Origin: Mesorhizobium sp. M1B.F.Ca.ET.045.04.1.1
GTDB taxonomy: Bacteria > Pseudomonadota > Alphaproteobacteria > Rhizobiales > Rhizobiaceae
Direction of reading: 5' to 3'
DNA length: 64,000 bases
Assembly (NCBI RefSeq): GCF_003952465.1
Contig: NZ_CP034448.1
Coordinates: 2,891,001 to 2,955,000 of the forward strand
Below the pieces are notes generated by a model. That model was not told the DNA's origin and did not search any database. It saw only the letters and a program-made list of their open reading frames with translations. This document shows, piece after piece, positions 42,320-51,848 of the stretch. Positions within the stretch are counted from its first letter, which is position 1. Every line of letters starts with the position of its first letter. Made by a program: the position numbers and the translations under genes.

Positions 42320-45300
42320 ATGCAGACGATTGAGGATTGGCTGAGCCAACATGGTCTTGGCAAATACGCGGAGGCGTTCGTTCAGAACGACGTCGACCTT
42401 CGAGCGCTGCCCCATATCACTGAGTCCGACCTCCAGGAGCTTGGCGTATCGCTCGGTCACCGTAAGATCATCTTGGCTGCGATCAACGGAGAGGGGCAGC
42501 CAAGGCTGTTAGAGCCGAATCAGGGCTCAGCTACCATCAAAGAGCCTGAGCTTCGCACCGCCGAAATGCCGAACGAACCGACCGCGGACCGACGGATTCT
42601 GAGTGTGCTGTTCTGTGATCTGGTCGGCTCGACGGCGCTTTCAGCGCAGTTCGATCCTGAGGACATGCACGAGTTAACCCGCCGCTATCAGGATAGCGTC
42701 GCCGGCGCGGTCATGCGCTTTGGCGGTTACGTGGCGAAATACCTGGGAGATGGGGTTCTTGCATATTTCGGATGGCCGATGGCTTACGAGGACCACGCAG
42801 AGCGTTCCATTCGCGCAGGACTCCAGGCACTCGCTGCAGTCGAGACATTTCAATCGCCTGACGGCCAGCAATTGCAGGCGCGGATCGGCATCGCGTCGGG
42901 GCATGTAGTCGTAGGCGACATTGCGGGCAGCAGCGCAAACGAACGTGGCTCGATCGCCGGGGACACACCAAACCTCGCAGCTCGGCTGCAAGCCGTCGCC
43001 GCACCTGGTCAGATCGTAATGGCCGACAGCACGCGCCGGCTCGCCGGGCAGTCGTTCGAGATCGAGAGCCTCGGAGCGAAGGAGCTCAAAGGGTTCAAGT
43101 CATCGGTTGCCCTTTTCGCGGTTCGCGGCGAGCGGGAGGTGGAAAGCCGGTTCGATGCTGCGCACGGGCGCACGCTATCGAAGTTTGTCGGCCGAGCAAA
43201 CGAAATCGGCATGCTGCTCGACCGTTGGGAGCTGGTGAAGTCAGGGCAGGGTCAAGCGGTTTTCGTCTCGGGAGAGGCGGGGATAGGGAAGTCCCGCCTT
43301 GTAGAAGCGTTCGAGGAACGGCTGCACGAAAACCGGCACGAGCTCATCCGGCTGCAGTGTTCGCCCTATCACGCGACCTCGGCCTTCTACCCCATCATCC
43401 AACGGCTGGGCCGGTTCGCGGGTTTTTCGGCCACCGACAACCAGGCAGCGCGTGCCGACAAACTCCGCACGATCGTGCAGCGGTACGGCGAAAAACCCTT
43501 GGAGGTCGGGTCGATCTACGCCGAACTCCTGTCGCTGGACCTTGGCGACGAATTCAAGCCGCTCGATCTTCCTCCTCAGCAGCGCAAGGAACTTATCGTC
43601 CGCACACTGTCGAACCGCGTGCTCCTCGCCGCGAAGATCGCGCCGGTGCTTCTCGTCGTCGAGGATGCGCACTGGATCGACCCGTCGACGGATGAAGTGC
43701 TGAAGGAGATTGTGGGACGCTTGCACGGCGCGGCTATACTCGTCGTCGTGACACACCGGCCGGAATGGGTTGCGGACTGGGCTGCCGAGCTGGCGCAAGC
43801 AACCACGCTCGCCATTGGGCGTCTGACGAGGCAGCATATGCGCGAGCTGATCGAATCCATACTCGCCGACGTGCCGGACCAGCTCGCTGAGACGATCGCC
43901 AAGCGAACCGACGGCGTGCCCCTGTTTGTTGAAGAGCTGACGCGCTCGATCATCGAGAGCGGCAAGGCGGCATCGCTCAACGTCGAGATACCGGATAGTC
44001 TTCAAGGGTCTTTGATGGCGCGACTTGATCGTTTATCGGCCGCCGCCAAGGAAGTCGCACAAATTGCGTCCGTGATAGGGAGGGAATTCGAACGTGGCCT
44101 ATTGTCAAAGGTCGCCGGGCGTGACGAACGAGCTCTCGACGGGGCGCTCCACCAGCTCATGTCCACCCAACTCGTCGTCGTTGGCGGTATTCTGCGCGAC
44201 GCGCTCGTCTTCCGCCATGCACTCATCCAGGATACTGCTTACCAATCCCTTCTTAGCCGCCGGCGGCGGCACTATCATGAGGCGATAGCCAAGGTCCTCA
44301 TCGACGAGTATCCCGATCTCGCCGTGACCCAGCCCGAGCTCATCGCCCAGCACTTCGTCAAGGCACAGCAGGACGAGCTCGCGTTCCCTTACTGGATGAG
44401 AGCCGGCGAACGGGCGCTTGGACGATCTGCCAACTACGAGGCTGTCGATCATTTTCAGAACGCCCTCGCCATCACGGAAAACCTTCCGCCAGGACCGGCC
44501 CGGAAGGAAGAAGTACTGGAGGCGACGCTTAAGCTCGGCGAGGCGCTTAGCGCAGCGGGCCGTCTGTCCGACTCCTTGGCCAAATACAAGCTGACCGCTG
44601 ACCTCGCGCGCGAGGCCGAGGATAACAAGACCTTCGTCCGCGCCGCGCTCGGATTCGACGGCGCTCAGTTCCTGTCTTCAAAGCCACTCGGCGAATCGCT
44701 CGATCTTCTCACGGAGGCTATGACCAAGATCGATCCTGACGATCTGAGGTCTCGATGCCAGCTACTCACCCGCCTTGCGCGAGCACATTTCTATGTCGGC
44801 GACAGAAGAAACAGTACGAAATGCTATAAGGAGGGCGTCGATCTGGCTCAACGGCTCGGCGACAAGACATCGCTTTTCGAACTCACCGTCCTGCCTTTCC
44901 TGACACCGACGACGGTACGATCCGGCGCGGAGGCAGACGAGCGGATCGCCCGGGTGGATGAGCTAAAACGTTTGTCGGCCGACATCAACGACGATGACGT
45001 TCGCGGTCGAGCGTTTGCACTGGACGTCTACGTCTCGACCGAGTTGGGCAATCGGGCACGAGCCGACAGCGCAGTGGACGGCTTGGAAGAACTCGGAACC
45101 GAGCGTCAACGCCTGAACATCTTGTGGCTCGCGCGCAACGCGCGCGCCATGATGGCTATTATCGATGGGAGGTTCGCAAATGCGGAGGCCCTTGCTGGAG
45201 AGGCGCTGAGCCTAGGAAGGCAGACGCATGGCGTGGAAGTCGAGGGCGTGTACGGCATGCAAATGTTCACCATCCGGCGCGAACAGAACCGCCTGTCGGA

Positions 45301-45874
45301 AGTTGCACCAGTCATGAAACGCTTCATTGAAGAAGACCCCGAGGGAACAACATGGTTGCCCGGTTTTGCGCTAATCGCCGCGGATTTGGGTTTTGGAGAC
45401 GCAGCCCGGCGCAGGTTGAATGAACTGGCGCAAACTGGCTTCATGATGCCGCTCGATGCTAGGCGAAGCACGTCTCTCTCCTTACTAGCTGAAGTTGCCG
45501 TGAGCCTCGATGACTCGGCGGCGGCAAGAACGATCTACGACCTCATGCTCGAGTACAAGGACATGACCATCACCGCAGGTGTCGCAACGGTCTGCTTTGG
45601 AGCGGCAAGCCGGTATTTAGGAATGTTGTCGGCCACGCTAGGCGACTTTGCTAGGGCGTCTGACCACTTCGAGCACGCGGTCGAAATGAACGCGGCAATC
45701 GGTTCACGACCATGGCTAGCCCATGCGCAGGCCGAGTACGCCAATCTGCTCCTCAGAACCGGCAACAAGAGAGCCATCGAGAGGGCAATGTCACTGGCGG
45801 AGCAAGCCACCGTAACCGCGGTCGAGCTGGACATGGTCCGCTTGCAAAAGAGGTTGCAGCCTACCGTGCATTAG
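42320..45874 (+). CDS. SAM domain-nucleotide cyclase-ATPase-TPR signalling protein
   Basis: The 1184-residue protein has four parts. Residues 1-60 are a SAM domain (IEDWLSQHGLGKYAEAF ... LGVSLGHRKIILAAI). Residues 90-270 are a class III cyclase with metal Asp100 and Asp144 (VLFCDLVGSTALS, YLGDGVLAYFG). Residues 290-650 are an AAA-16-type ATPase with GEAGIGKS near 318 and the Walker-B-like LLVVEDAHWID near 447. The rest is tetratricopeptide-like repeats. It resembles multidomain cyclase-ATPases of Rhizobiales. cAMP production and a protein-protein input through SAM/TPR are inference. The start at 42320 begins directly with the SAM domain. Confidence 0.88.
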   Translation: MQTIEDWLSQHGLGKYAEAFVQNDVDLRALPHITESDLQELGVSLGHRKIILAAINGEGQPRLLEPNQGSATIKEPELRTAEMPNEPTADRRILSVLFCDLVGSTALSAQFDPEDMHELTRRYQDSVAGAVMRFGGYVAKYLGDGVLAYFGWPMAYEDHAERSIRAGLQALAAVETFQSPDGQQLQARIGIASGHVVVGDIAGSSANERGSIAGDTPNLAARLQAVAAPGQIVMADSTRRLAGQSFEIESLGAKELKGFKSSVALFAVRGEREVESRFDAAHGRTLSKFVGRANEIGMLLDRWELVKSGQGQAVFVSGEAGIGKSRLVEAFEERLHENRHELIRLQCSPYHATSAFYPIIQRLGRFAGFSATDNQAARADKLRTIVQRYGEKPLEVGSIYAELLSLDLGDEFKPLDLPPQQRKELIVRTLSNRVLLAAKIAPVLLVVEDAHWIDPSTDEVLKEIVGRLHGAAILVVVTHRPEWVADWAAELAQATTLAIGRLTRQHMRELIESILADVPDQLAETIAKRTDGVPLFVEELTRSIIESGKAASLNVEIPDSLQGSLMARLDRLSAAAKEVAQIASVIGREFERGLLSKVAGRDERALDGALHQLMSTQLVVVGGILRDALVFRHALIQDTAYQSLLSRRRRHYHEAIAKVLIDEYPDLAVTQPELIAQHFVKAQQDELAFPYWMRAGERALGRSANYEAVDHFQNALAITENLPPGPARKEEVLEATLKLGEALSAAGRLSDSLAKYKLTADLAREAEDNKTFVRAALGFDGAQFLSSKPLGESLDLLTEAMTKIDPDDLRSRCQLLTRLARAHFYVGDRRNSTKCYKEGVDLAQRLGDKTSLFELTVLPFLTPTTVRSGAEADERIARVDELKRLSADINDDDVRGRAFALDVYVSTELGNRARADSAVDGLEELGTERQRLNILWLARNARAMMAIIDGRFANAEALAGEALSLGRQTHGVEVEGVYGMQMFTIRREQNRLSEVAPVMKRFIEEDPEGTTWLPGFALIAADLGFGDAARRRLNELAQTGFMMPLDARRSTSLSLLAEVAVSLDDSAAARTIYDLMLEYKDMTITAGVATVCFGAASRYLGMLSATLGDFARASDHFEHAVEMNAAIGSRPWLAHAQAEYANLLLRTGNKRAIERAMSLAEQATVTAVELDMVRLQKRLQPTVH

Positions 45875-45919
45875 GCTTTGCTCATATCACGACGTCAACA
45901 TGCGTTCGGGAGAGCCTCC

Positions 45920-46180
45920 ATGCCACGCTATGTCATAGAACGGGACTTCGCGGATCAGCTGAACCTCACGAAGGAGGGGGTCGAGGGAGTCAATCTGGTC
46001 AATGCCGAAGAAGGCGTGCAGTGGATCTTTTCTTTCCTTAGCGCGGACAGGAAAAAGACCTATTGCCTTTACGAGGCGCCTAATCCCGAGGCTATTCGCG
46101 CCGCAGCGCGAAGAAACAACATACCCGCCGATGTGATCATCGAAATTGGCGGAGAAATCGGACCGAATATGTTCGCATAG
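45920..46180 (+). CDS. DUF4242 family protein
   Basis: The 86-residue protein begins MPRYVIERDFADQLN and contains GVQWIFSFLSADRKKTYCLYEAPNPEAIRAAARR and a final EIGGEIGPNMF. This is DUF4242, related to the SCO4226 nickel-binding dimer, with a ferredoxin-like alpha/beta fold. The start is the ATG at the conserved MPRY; an upstream in-frame codon run lacks conservation. It follows the cyclase by 45 nt and may share its transcript. Confidence 0.85.
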   Translation: MPRYVIERDFADQLNLTKEGVEGVNLVNAEEGVQWIFSFLSADRKKTYCLYEAPNPEAIRAAARRNNIPADVIIEIGGEIGPNMFA

Positions 46181-46263
46181 CTACTCGTGACAGAAGTCAA
46201 GAGTGGGTGAATTTTTGCTGCGCGTACGGTCCGTGCCATCTCGCGCAAGCGCATTTTCACGCG

Positions 46264-46745
46264 CTAGCCGTATATCCACACGCCGCGGCCCGGCCGAGAT
46301 CTGTCACCTTGCGACGGCGCTGCGCAGCAGCATGAGCTCGCCGATGTTTTCGAAGATGACATAGCCGACCAAACGGCCCCTGGCATCCACCACGCCGACG
46401 GCAGGTGCTGCTTCAGGGGCTCGAGCGCCTTGATGAGCTTCTCATGGTCGCGCACCACCGGGATATTCGCGGCCATTGCTTCGATCACAGGCGTCTGACC
46501 GCCGCGCTGCTGCAGGCCAGTGACGAGCCCCCGTACGCGTCAGCACGCCGCGCAAGTCTGCCGCCACCGTCGACGATCGGGAACTCGTGTTTTGTCGTGC
46601 GCAACAGGGCCTGTGCCGCCTCGTTGAGGGTCGCGGTCGCCGGCAGGCTTTCGAACCGGCTGACCATGACGTCGCGGACGTTGACGGCATGCGCCGCGGC
46701 CCTCGAGCCCCATCGACTGCGTTTCCGCGGTGGCGGCACCCAAAG
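46264..46745 (-). pseudogene. C-terminal (CBS) half of a site-2 protease gene, frameshifted
   Basis: Across frames the minus strand reads AATAETQSMGLE, then AVNVRDVMVSRFESLPATA and EAAQALLRTTKHEFPIVDG (first CBS), RGVLTRTG, TPVIEAMAANIPVVRDHEKL, and a second CBS ending GYVIFENIGELMLL-like. At least three indels break it. The part missing here, the FPMDGGR region, is the part found at 25771, which shares about 80 nt with this copy. Confidence 0.75.
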
Positions 46746-46789
46746 GGAGGTTCCGCTGTGCGCCTCAAAAATCGACCGGCATTCTGGAA

Positions 46790-47218
46790 CTACGGCAAGA
46801 GATCCGTCACAGCGCGCCCACTTCCGTCCATTGCCATAGGGAAGCTGGCATGTTCGTGAATGATTTTCCAAGAACCGGCGATGCGCCTTAGCACGATGGT
46901 TCGCCGGCTCCAGGAGTCGACCTTTGTGCCATCGGTCTTGATGCCAGTCATGCGCGACAGCCCGAAGGCCACTGCAAGATCGCCTTCGATCATGATCTGC
47001 GGGTCAGCCATGTGAACGGTGACGCCGTTGCGCCAAGTTGCAAACCAAGCATTTATCCCTTCGATGTCGCGGGCCTGTTCGCCTCGATAGGCAAGCGGCG
47101 GCGGCAGATCGAAAACCACGACGTCCGCGTCCATGGCATCGACGTTGGCACGGGCATCCCCCTTGGCAGTTGCGTCTTCCTGGCCCCGGATGACAGACAA
47201 GACTTCCTTTTCAGGCAT
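46790..47218 (-). CDS. SnoaL-like/NTF2-fold protein
   Basis: The 142-residue protein has the cone-shaped NTF2-like layout: EVLSVIRGQEDATAKGDARA (helix), DVVVFDLPPPLAYRGEQARDI, AWFATWRNGVTVHMADPQIM, and a C-terminal strand set with DGTKVDSWSRRTIVLRRI and WKIIHEHASFPM. The sequence fits ketosteroid-isomerase/SnoaL-type small enzymes whose substrates vary. The gene is intact beside a decayed one. Confidence 0.82.
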   Translation of the reverse strand: MPEKEVLSVIRGQEDATAKGDARANVDAMDADVVVFDLPPPLAYRGEQARDIEGINAWFATWRNGVTVHMADPQIMIEGDLAVAFGLSRMTGIKTDGTKVDSWSRRTIVLRRIAGSWKIIHEHASFPMAMDGSGRAVTDLLP

Positions 47219-47372
47219 ATCGTTGCTCCTTCATTTTCTGGAACGACGGGGCGATCAATCTGACATCGACACGTCACCATTCGTGACAAACACCGCCGGT
47301 CCTAGCTGCTGTTGCATCGTGGTATAAGAGTGATGAGCCCCTCATCTGCCGGACATCGCATCATCCGACGCT

Positions 47373-47462
47373 CTAGTGGCCCACCGCCAGTGCCAATACG
47401 ACTAAGAGCCCGACCAGCAAGATGGCTGATCGACCGAGGTCAACCGCGTTGGGTTGGGGCAT
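47373..47462 (-). CDS. possible 29-residue membrane peptide
   Basis: The frame reads MPQPNAVDLGRSAILLVGLL and continues as one hydrophobic helix ending GH. It could be a small membrane protein, but there is no clear ribosome-binding site. Confidence 0.3.
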   Translation of the reverse strand: MPQPNAVDLGRSAILLVGLLVVLALAVGH

Positions 47463-47623
47463 GGCGGGTGGCGCGCCTTTAATTGCTGCCAAGTTGCCAT
47501 CTTTGGCTTCACTCGTTCACCGACAGCATGCCGCGTGACGAGTCGGCGTGGATCGCCTCACTTCGACCCACGAAAAAAGATAGTTTGGTGCTCAGGCCTT
47601 GAGACTGATCGGGATCAACTATG

Positions 47624-48043
47624 TCAGCCCGCCTTGTCGCCCGAAGGCATTGCCGAAACGTCCACCCACATTGCGCCAACGGCATGCCCATCGGGGTCAG
47701 CAATGTCTCGGGTGTACATGAACCCATGATCTTCAACTGGATTGATGTCAGCTGTGCCGCCGTTCGCAGCAGCTGCTGCGGCCATCGCATCGACGGCGTC
47801 GCGGCTGTCCAGGGAAAGCGCCAGCATTACCTCGCTAGACGTTGATGGCGGGATGGGGCGGGTGGTCATAGTCTGCCATTTTTCCCGGCTGAGCAGCATG
47901 AAGTTGATCTCTTCACTCCACACCATCCCCGCAGCTGTCTCACTGGTAAACTTGGGATTGTTCCTGAAGCCGAGGGATTCATAGAAAGCCATGGACGCCT
48001 TCACGTCGGTAACTGGCAGGCTCACAAAAATCCTCTTGCTCAT
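47624..48043 (-). CDS. VOC (glyoxalase/bleomycin-resistance-like) family protein
   Basis: The 139-residue protein begins MSKRIFVSLPVTDVKASMAFY and contains LGFRNNPKFTSE, MVWSEEINFMLLSREKW, and the second half FMYTRDIADPDGHAVGAMWVD. The motif D-P-D-G-H and the repeated beta-alpha units are those of vicinal-oxygen-chelate proteins of the short (single-chain, two-domain) type. Function cannot be set more closely. Confidence 0.88.
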   Translation of the reverse strand: MSKRIFVSLPVTDVKASMAFYESLGFRNNPKFTSETAAGMVWSEEINFMLLSREKWQTMTTRPIPPSTSSEVMLALSLDSRDAVDAMAAAAAANGGTADINPVEDHGFMYTRDIADPDGHAVGAMWVDVSAMPSGDKAG

Positions 48044-48139
48044 CGATCATTCCTTTCGTTGTTGGGATGCCAGTCCAGCGAGTGGCGTCTGCTTGAAGAC
48101 GGTTGACCGCCCGCAGAACCGACACGGCATCTCAATTTT

Positions 48140-48463
48140 TTAATCGCTAGCGCAGCGGCACGGGATGCCGAGGCTCAGGCCAGCTCCTCTGACCGCGTCT
48201 CTTTCGACGCGCGAGGCGATTTGGTGGGCGTGCAGATAATGAACTCATCCAAGAGAGCTTTTTCAACAATTTCGTGGCACACCAGAAACGGTTCGAGCCG
48301 CACGTCCTTGCCTCTCCACCTGATGGTGCGCGGCAGATGTCGATCGATGTAAATCGTCGTTGCATCCGTGCTGCCACCAGTCGAGGAATTCCAAAGCCCG
48401 CGCGCTCACCTGAATCAAGACCGGCGGCCGCTTCAAGTTTCCTTCCCGGTGGCAGTCCTGCAA
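48140..48463 (-). pseudogene. small protein gene split by a frameshift
   Basis: One frame gives IYIDRHLPRTIRWRGK, then LEPFLVCHEIVEKALLDEF; the next frame continues HYLHAHQIASRVERDAVRG and stops near 48140. Read together, they give a continuous helix with His/Glu-rich repeats of a recognisable Rhizobiales small protein. An upstream segment (KRPPVLIQVSARALEFLDWW) may be its N-terminal part. One indel breaks the gene. Confidence 0.55.
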
Positions 48464-48670
48464 GGTCGGTCGGCAAGGCTGAACCGCTCGGCCTAGCTGA
48501 TCGAGGCGACACAGGATTTGGCAGCCGGGTTACTCAGCGACAATAGGCTCGCTGCCGAGTATTGCGCCAGAATTGAGGAGAGAAAAAGCCAGCCGCCTAT
48601 TTGGGAGAACTTGCGATGGACCTTGGGTCTGGGGATCTCGGTAGCGCACAGGCGGCCCAGTTAGAAACGA

Positions 48671-48694
48671 GGGGCGCCGCGTTCGGCGCTCCCC
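48671..48694 (-). terminator. GC-rich hairpin after the DUF1236 gene
   Basis: GGGGCGCCG and CGGCGCTCCCC pair over a CGTT loop, with one bulged base, ending 15 nt past the DUF1236 stop. The position and strength suit a rho-independent-like terminator, although no T-run follows. Confidence 0.55.
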
Positions 48695-48708
48695 GCCAGA
48701 GACGACCG

Positions 48709-49008
48709 TCACTTAAGGATTTTGACGATCGTATGAGTTTCCGGGTCGACGACAACGGTCTGATCGTCAATCACGGTGTACTCGTATTTCACGTTCGGCA
48801 CTTTGTGGAGTTCGACCTTCTCCGGCACCGTGGAACCGACCTTCAATTCAACGCCTGGCAACTTGATGGACGCAAGCGGCTCCTTCTTCACATACTCTCG
48901 GATCGTAGTTTCCTGCTCCGGCGCTAGAACCACCGTATCCGCGATTGCCACGCTGAGGCCCGACAACAGCATCAGGCCTGCGACAGAATTGGTGAATAGC
49001 GACTTCAT
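48709..49008 (-). CDS. DUF1236 family secreted protein
   Basis: The 99-residue precursor has a signal peptide (SLFTNSVAGLMLLSGLSVAIA) and a DUF1236 domain: IREYVKKEPLASIKLPGVELKVG, VPEKVELHKVP, and VIDDQTVVVDPETHTIVKIL. The family is small, periplasmic and common in Rhizobiales; its role is unknown. Confidence 0.85.
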   Translation of the reverse strand: MKSLFTNSVAGLMLLSGLSVAIADTVVLAPEQETTIREYVKKEPLASIKLPGVELKVGSTVPEKVELHKVPNVKYEYTVIDDQTVVVDPETHTIVKILK

Positions 49009-49640
49009 TTGTTCACTCCATCAGTTATGTCCCATCGTGAATGCCGGCTAGGCCAGCAGGACCGCGATAGGGGATCGTCTTCGTCAGTCCGCTAAAGCAA
49101 TGATATTCCGGCGCTGATGTTTCAGTGAAAAAAGACGAGGGCCCAATGCGCCCGGGGATCAGACTTAGGTCTTATGTCGTCTGGGGGCTGTGTGCCTGAC
49201 CAAGGAGCGCTTGGTAAAACGGCGCGTTTTTGCAGCCCACACTCCTACTCCGGGACCCAAGATGAGGCACACTGAACAATCCGCTGGCCTGGAACTGCTC
49301 TGGCTCCTGCCGTTCCGCTTTCTGTGGAGCTTATTGTCGTATTCGCAGGGTTGATGCTGCATTGAGCCAACTGCTCGGCATCATGCTAAGCTCAGGGAAC
49401 ATTAATGGCTCAGCTTCGGCCTACGCAGTGAGGGCTGCCGCGTAAGAGAGATCGTGCATGAGCCATCCAGGCATTGGGGACGCCGTCATTGCGGTTCTAG
49501 TGATCGTTTACCAGCTCGAATGGCATGGCCTCATCCGATCCTAATGTAAGCGCCCGGTGAACACACGAGTCCAGCTATATTACCGCGTTCCCAAACGGTC
49601 GTTCGCACCAGTACATTGCTTGCGACCCGATCAGCATTCG
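49009..49640. other. intergenic stretch, no confident gene
   Basis: The 630 nt hold only doubtful frames: a 65-codon minus-strand one (49165-49362) and a 28-codon plus-strand one (49458-49544, MSHPGIGDAVIAVLVIVYQL and eight more residues) that could be a tiny membrane peptide. Nothing else stands out. Confidence 0.4.
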
Positions 49641-50042
49641 TCAGTCGACCGGCGTCGGGATGCGGGCGACAACCTTGATCTCGAAATCAAAGCCGGCAAG
49701 CCAGTTGACGCCAACTGCCGTCCAGTTCGGATAGGGAGGTTGGCCAATCTCTTCGGCTCGGACGGCCAGCACCGTTTCGATCTGTTCGTCCGGTTTGGTG
49801 TGAAAAGTGGTGACGTCGACGACGTCATCGAAGCTACATCCGGCGGCGGCCAAGACCTCGCGCAAATTGGCAAAGGCCTGCCTAACCTGATCCTCGAACA
49901 AGGGCTCGGGCGAGCCGTCGTTGCGGCTCCCGACCTGACCCGATACGAAGAGAAGGTCGCCCGAGCGAATGGCGGCGGAATATCTATGAATGTCGTATAA
50001 CGCGTGGCGTTTGGCAGGATAAACGGCGTCACGTGCAGGCAT
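49641..50042 (-). CDS. RidA (YjgF/YER057c/UK114) family protein
   Basis: The 133-residue protein has the RidA pattern: YSAAIRSGDLLFVSGQVGSR, QVRQAFANLREVLAAAGCSF, DVVDVTTFHTKPD, and a C-terminal PNWTAVGVNWLAGFDFEIKVVAR. In RidA proper, the conserved C-terminal Arg (here after VAR) binds imine substrates; the usual Arg in strand P-x-R-x(2) reads PNWTAV, so activity may differ. It is divergent from a LysR gene 140 nt away. Confidence 0.85.
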   Translation of the reverse strand: MPARDAVYPAKRHALYDIHRYSAAIRSGDLLFVSGQVGSRNDGSPEPLFEDQVRQAFANLREVLAAAGCSFDDVVDVTTFHTKPDEQIETVLAVRAEEIGQPPYPNWTAVGVNWLAGFDFEIKVVARIPTPVD

Positions 50043-50183
50043 TTCGGGTTCCTTTCAGTCTGGTGCGGTGCGACAGCGGTCGGAGCTGAGCCGCCTCGGT
50101 TTTTATGCGAGTGAGAGATAAGGCAATCGGATTGCGTGTGTTAGCCGTTGAAATCGACATGGGATGATGCAGAATCCCCATCA

Positions 50184-51086
50184 ATGGCTCGCCCTTCGCT
50201 CAATGACCTTACCGCCTTCGTGGCCGTTGCCACGCACCGCAACTTCCGACGCGCAGCTGACGAGATCGGCACGGCGCCTTCGACATTGAGCCATGCGATG
50301 CGAGCGCTCGAGGAACGTATGGGCGTGCGCCTGCTGAACCGCACCACACGCAGCGTTTCGCCGACGGAAGCAGGTTACCGATTGCTTGGCCGCCTTCAAC
50401 CGGCGCTTGCCTCACTGGACGAGGCGCTCGACAGCGTCGCGGGTTTTCGGGGCAAAGTTGCGGGCACAGTCCGCATTAACGCACCGCGGCTGGTGGCTGG
50501 CCTTCTCGTTCGCACGGCTCTTCCCCGGATGGCGGAGCTGCATCCTGATGTGACAGTGGATATTGTCGTCGATGGGCGACTCATAGACATCGTGTCCGGC
50601 GGCTTCGATGCCGGCGTGCGCCCCTTTGGATCGGTCCCCAAGGACATGATCACCGTGTTGCTTGCGCGCCCGCTGACGTTCATCTGTGTCGCCTCGCCCG
50701 CCTATCTCGATCGCTTCGGCGAGCCGGGAACCCCCGAGGAATTGCTGCGCCACCATTGCATCGGTCACCGCATGCCCAGCGGCAAGCTCTATCGATGGGA
50801 GTTCGAGCGCGCGGGTCAGGAACTCGCACTCGAGGCAAACGGCACCATCGTCCTCGACGACGAAGAGCTGATGGTCGAAGCTGCAATAGGGGGTCTGGGC
50901 GTCGCCTACGTCGCCAATTGGGCCGTCGAGGCGGCCTTGTCCGAAGGCAGTTTGCGCAAAATTCTGACCGCTTGGGTGCCCGCTCCAGAAGAAGTTGCGG
51001 TCTACTACCCTGGACATCGAGCCGTACCGCCCGCACTGCGGGCCTTTCTCGATATTGTCAAAGAGCTGCGGAAGAAAGGACCTTAA
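50184..51086 (+). CDS. LysR family transcriptional regulator
   Basis: The 300-residue protein begins MARPSLNDLTAFVAVATHRNF with a winged helix (FRRAADEIGTAPSTLSHAMRALEERMG) and the LysR linker (LNRTTRSVSPTEAG). The effector domain runs from GKVAGTVRINAPRL to ANWAVEAALSEGSL. This is the branch often linked to small oxidoreductase genes. It diverges from the RidA gene and is likely its regulator. A Met 12 codons upstream (50148) is open but the conserved start is at 50184. Confidence 0.9.
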   Translation: MARPSLNDLTAFVAVATHRNFRRAADEIGTAPSTLSHAMRALEERMGVRLLNRTTRSVSPTEAGYRLLGRLQPALASLDEALDSVAGFRGKVAGTVRINAPRLVAGLLVRTALPRMAELHPDVTVDIVVDGRLIDIVSGGFDAGVRPFGSVPKDMITVLLARPLTFICVASPAYLDRFGEPGTPEELLRHHCIGHRMPSGKLYRWEFERAGQELALEANGTIVLDDEELMVEAAIGGLGVAYVANWAVEAALSEGSLRKILTAWVPAPEEVAVYYPGHRAVPPALRAFLDIVKELRKKGP

Positions 51087-51269
51087 CCGAAGCGACGAGC
51101 GGCCGCACCATGACTGGTCGTTGAGCTAGCGGTTTCACCTCCTACACCAGCCGACATGTGTTCTGCCTCTAATCGTTATGCGAACGGGTTTCTGCATTTA
51201 CGATGACCGGTTTGGGGCCGTGTTGCGCCGGCTTGGCCCTTCGAGAGCCCCGGCCCGCGTAACTGGTCC

Positions 51270-51812
51270 TCATCGCTCCGGAACGTAGGTCAGCAGGACG
51301 GAGCCGTTGCCGAACACCTTCTGCGCCTCGAGCTTGAGCTTGAGGCTTGCAGGGTCGATTGCGTCGTAGAGGCGCTGCCCCGTCCCGACGATGACCGGGA
51401 TGATCCAGACCTGGATCTCGTCTATGAGATGGTGCTCGAGGAGCGTTCGATCCAGCTTGCCGGTTCCGTACTTGATGAGATCCTTGCCCGGCTGCTGCTT
51501 GAGGCGGCGGATCTCCTCGACGACGTCGCCCTTGAGCAGCGTGGCGTTCCAGGTCGTCTCGCGCAGGGTCGTCGAGGCGACATACTTCGGCATCGCGTTG
51601 ATCCGGTCGAGGTAGGCGTCGTCCCTCACCTGCGACCAGGTCGCCGCGAACGTCTCGTAGGTGACGCGACCGAACAGGAAAGCGTCGTAGCGGTCCAGCG
51701 CGGCGAGCGCGTGGCCGCGGCTCTCCGCGTCAAAGTACGACCCGGTCCAGGCCCACGGCGAGCCGACCACACCGTCCAGCGACATCAGCGTAGTTTCGAT
51801 CAGCTTTCTCAT
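51270..51812 (-). CDS. RibD C-terminal/dihydrofolate-reductase-like protein
   Basis: The 180-residue protein has the dihydrofolate-reductase-like fold: RKLIETTLMSLDGVVG, ALDRYDAFLFGRVTYETFAA, PKYVASTTLRETTW, and DLIKYGTGKLDRTLLEHHLIDEIQVWIIPVIVGTG. The pattern is that of the RibD C-terminal family (pyrimidine reductase-like), often stand-alone with unknown substrates. The start is the Met seven codons inside the longest frame. Confidence 0.85.
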   Translation of the reverse strand: MRKLIETTLMSLDGVVGSPWAWTGSYFDAESRGHALAALDRYDAFLFGRVTYETFAATWSQVRDDAYLDRINAMPKYVASTTLRETTWNATLLKGDVVEEIRRLKQQPGKDLIKYGTGKLDRTLLEHHLIDEIQVWIIPVIVGTGQRLYDAIDPASLKLKLEAQKVFGNGSVLLTYVPER

Positions 51813-51848
51813 CTTCAGAATCCTCCTGTTCAATAAGTGGTTGTCAGT

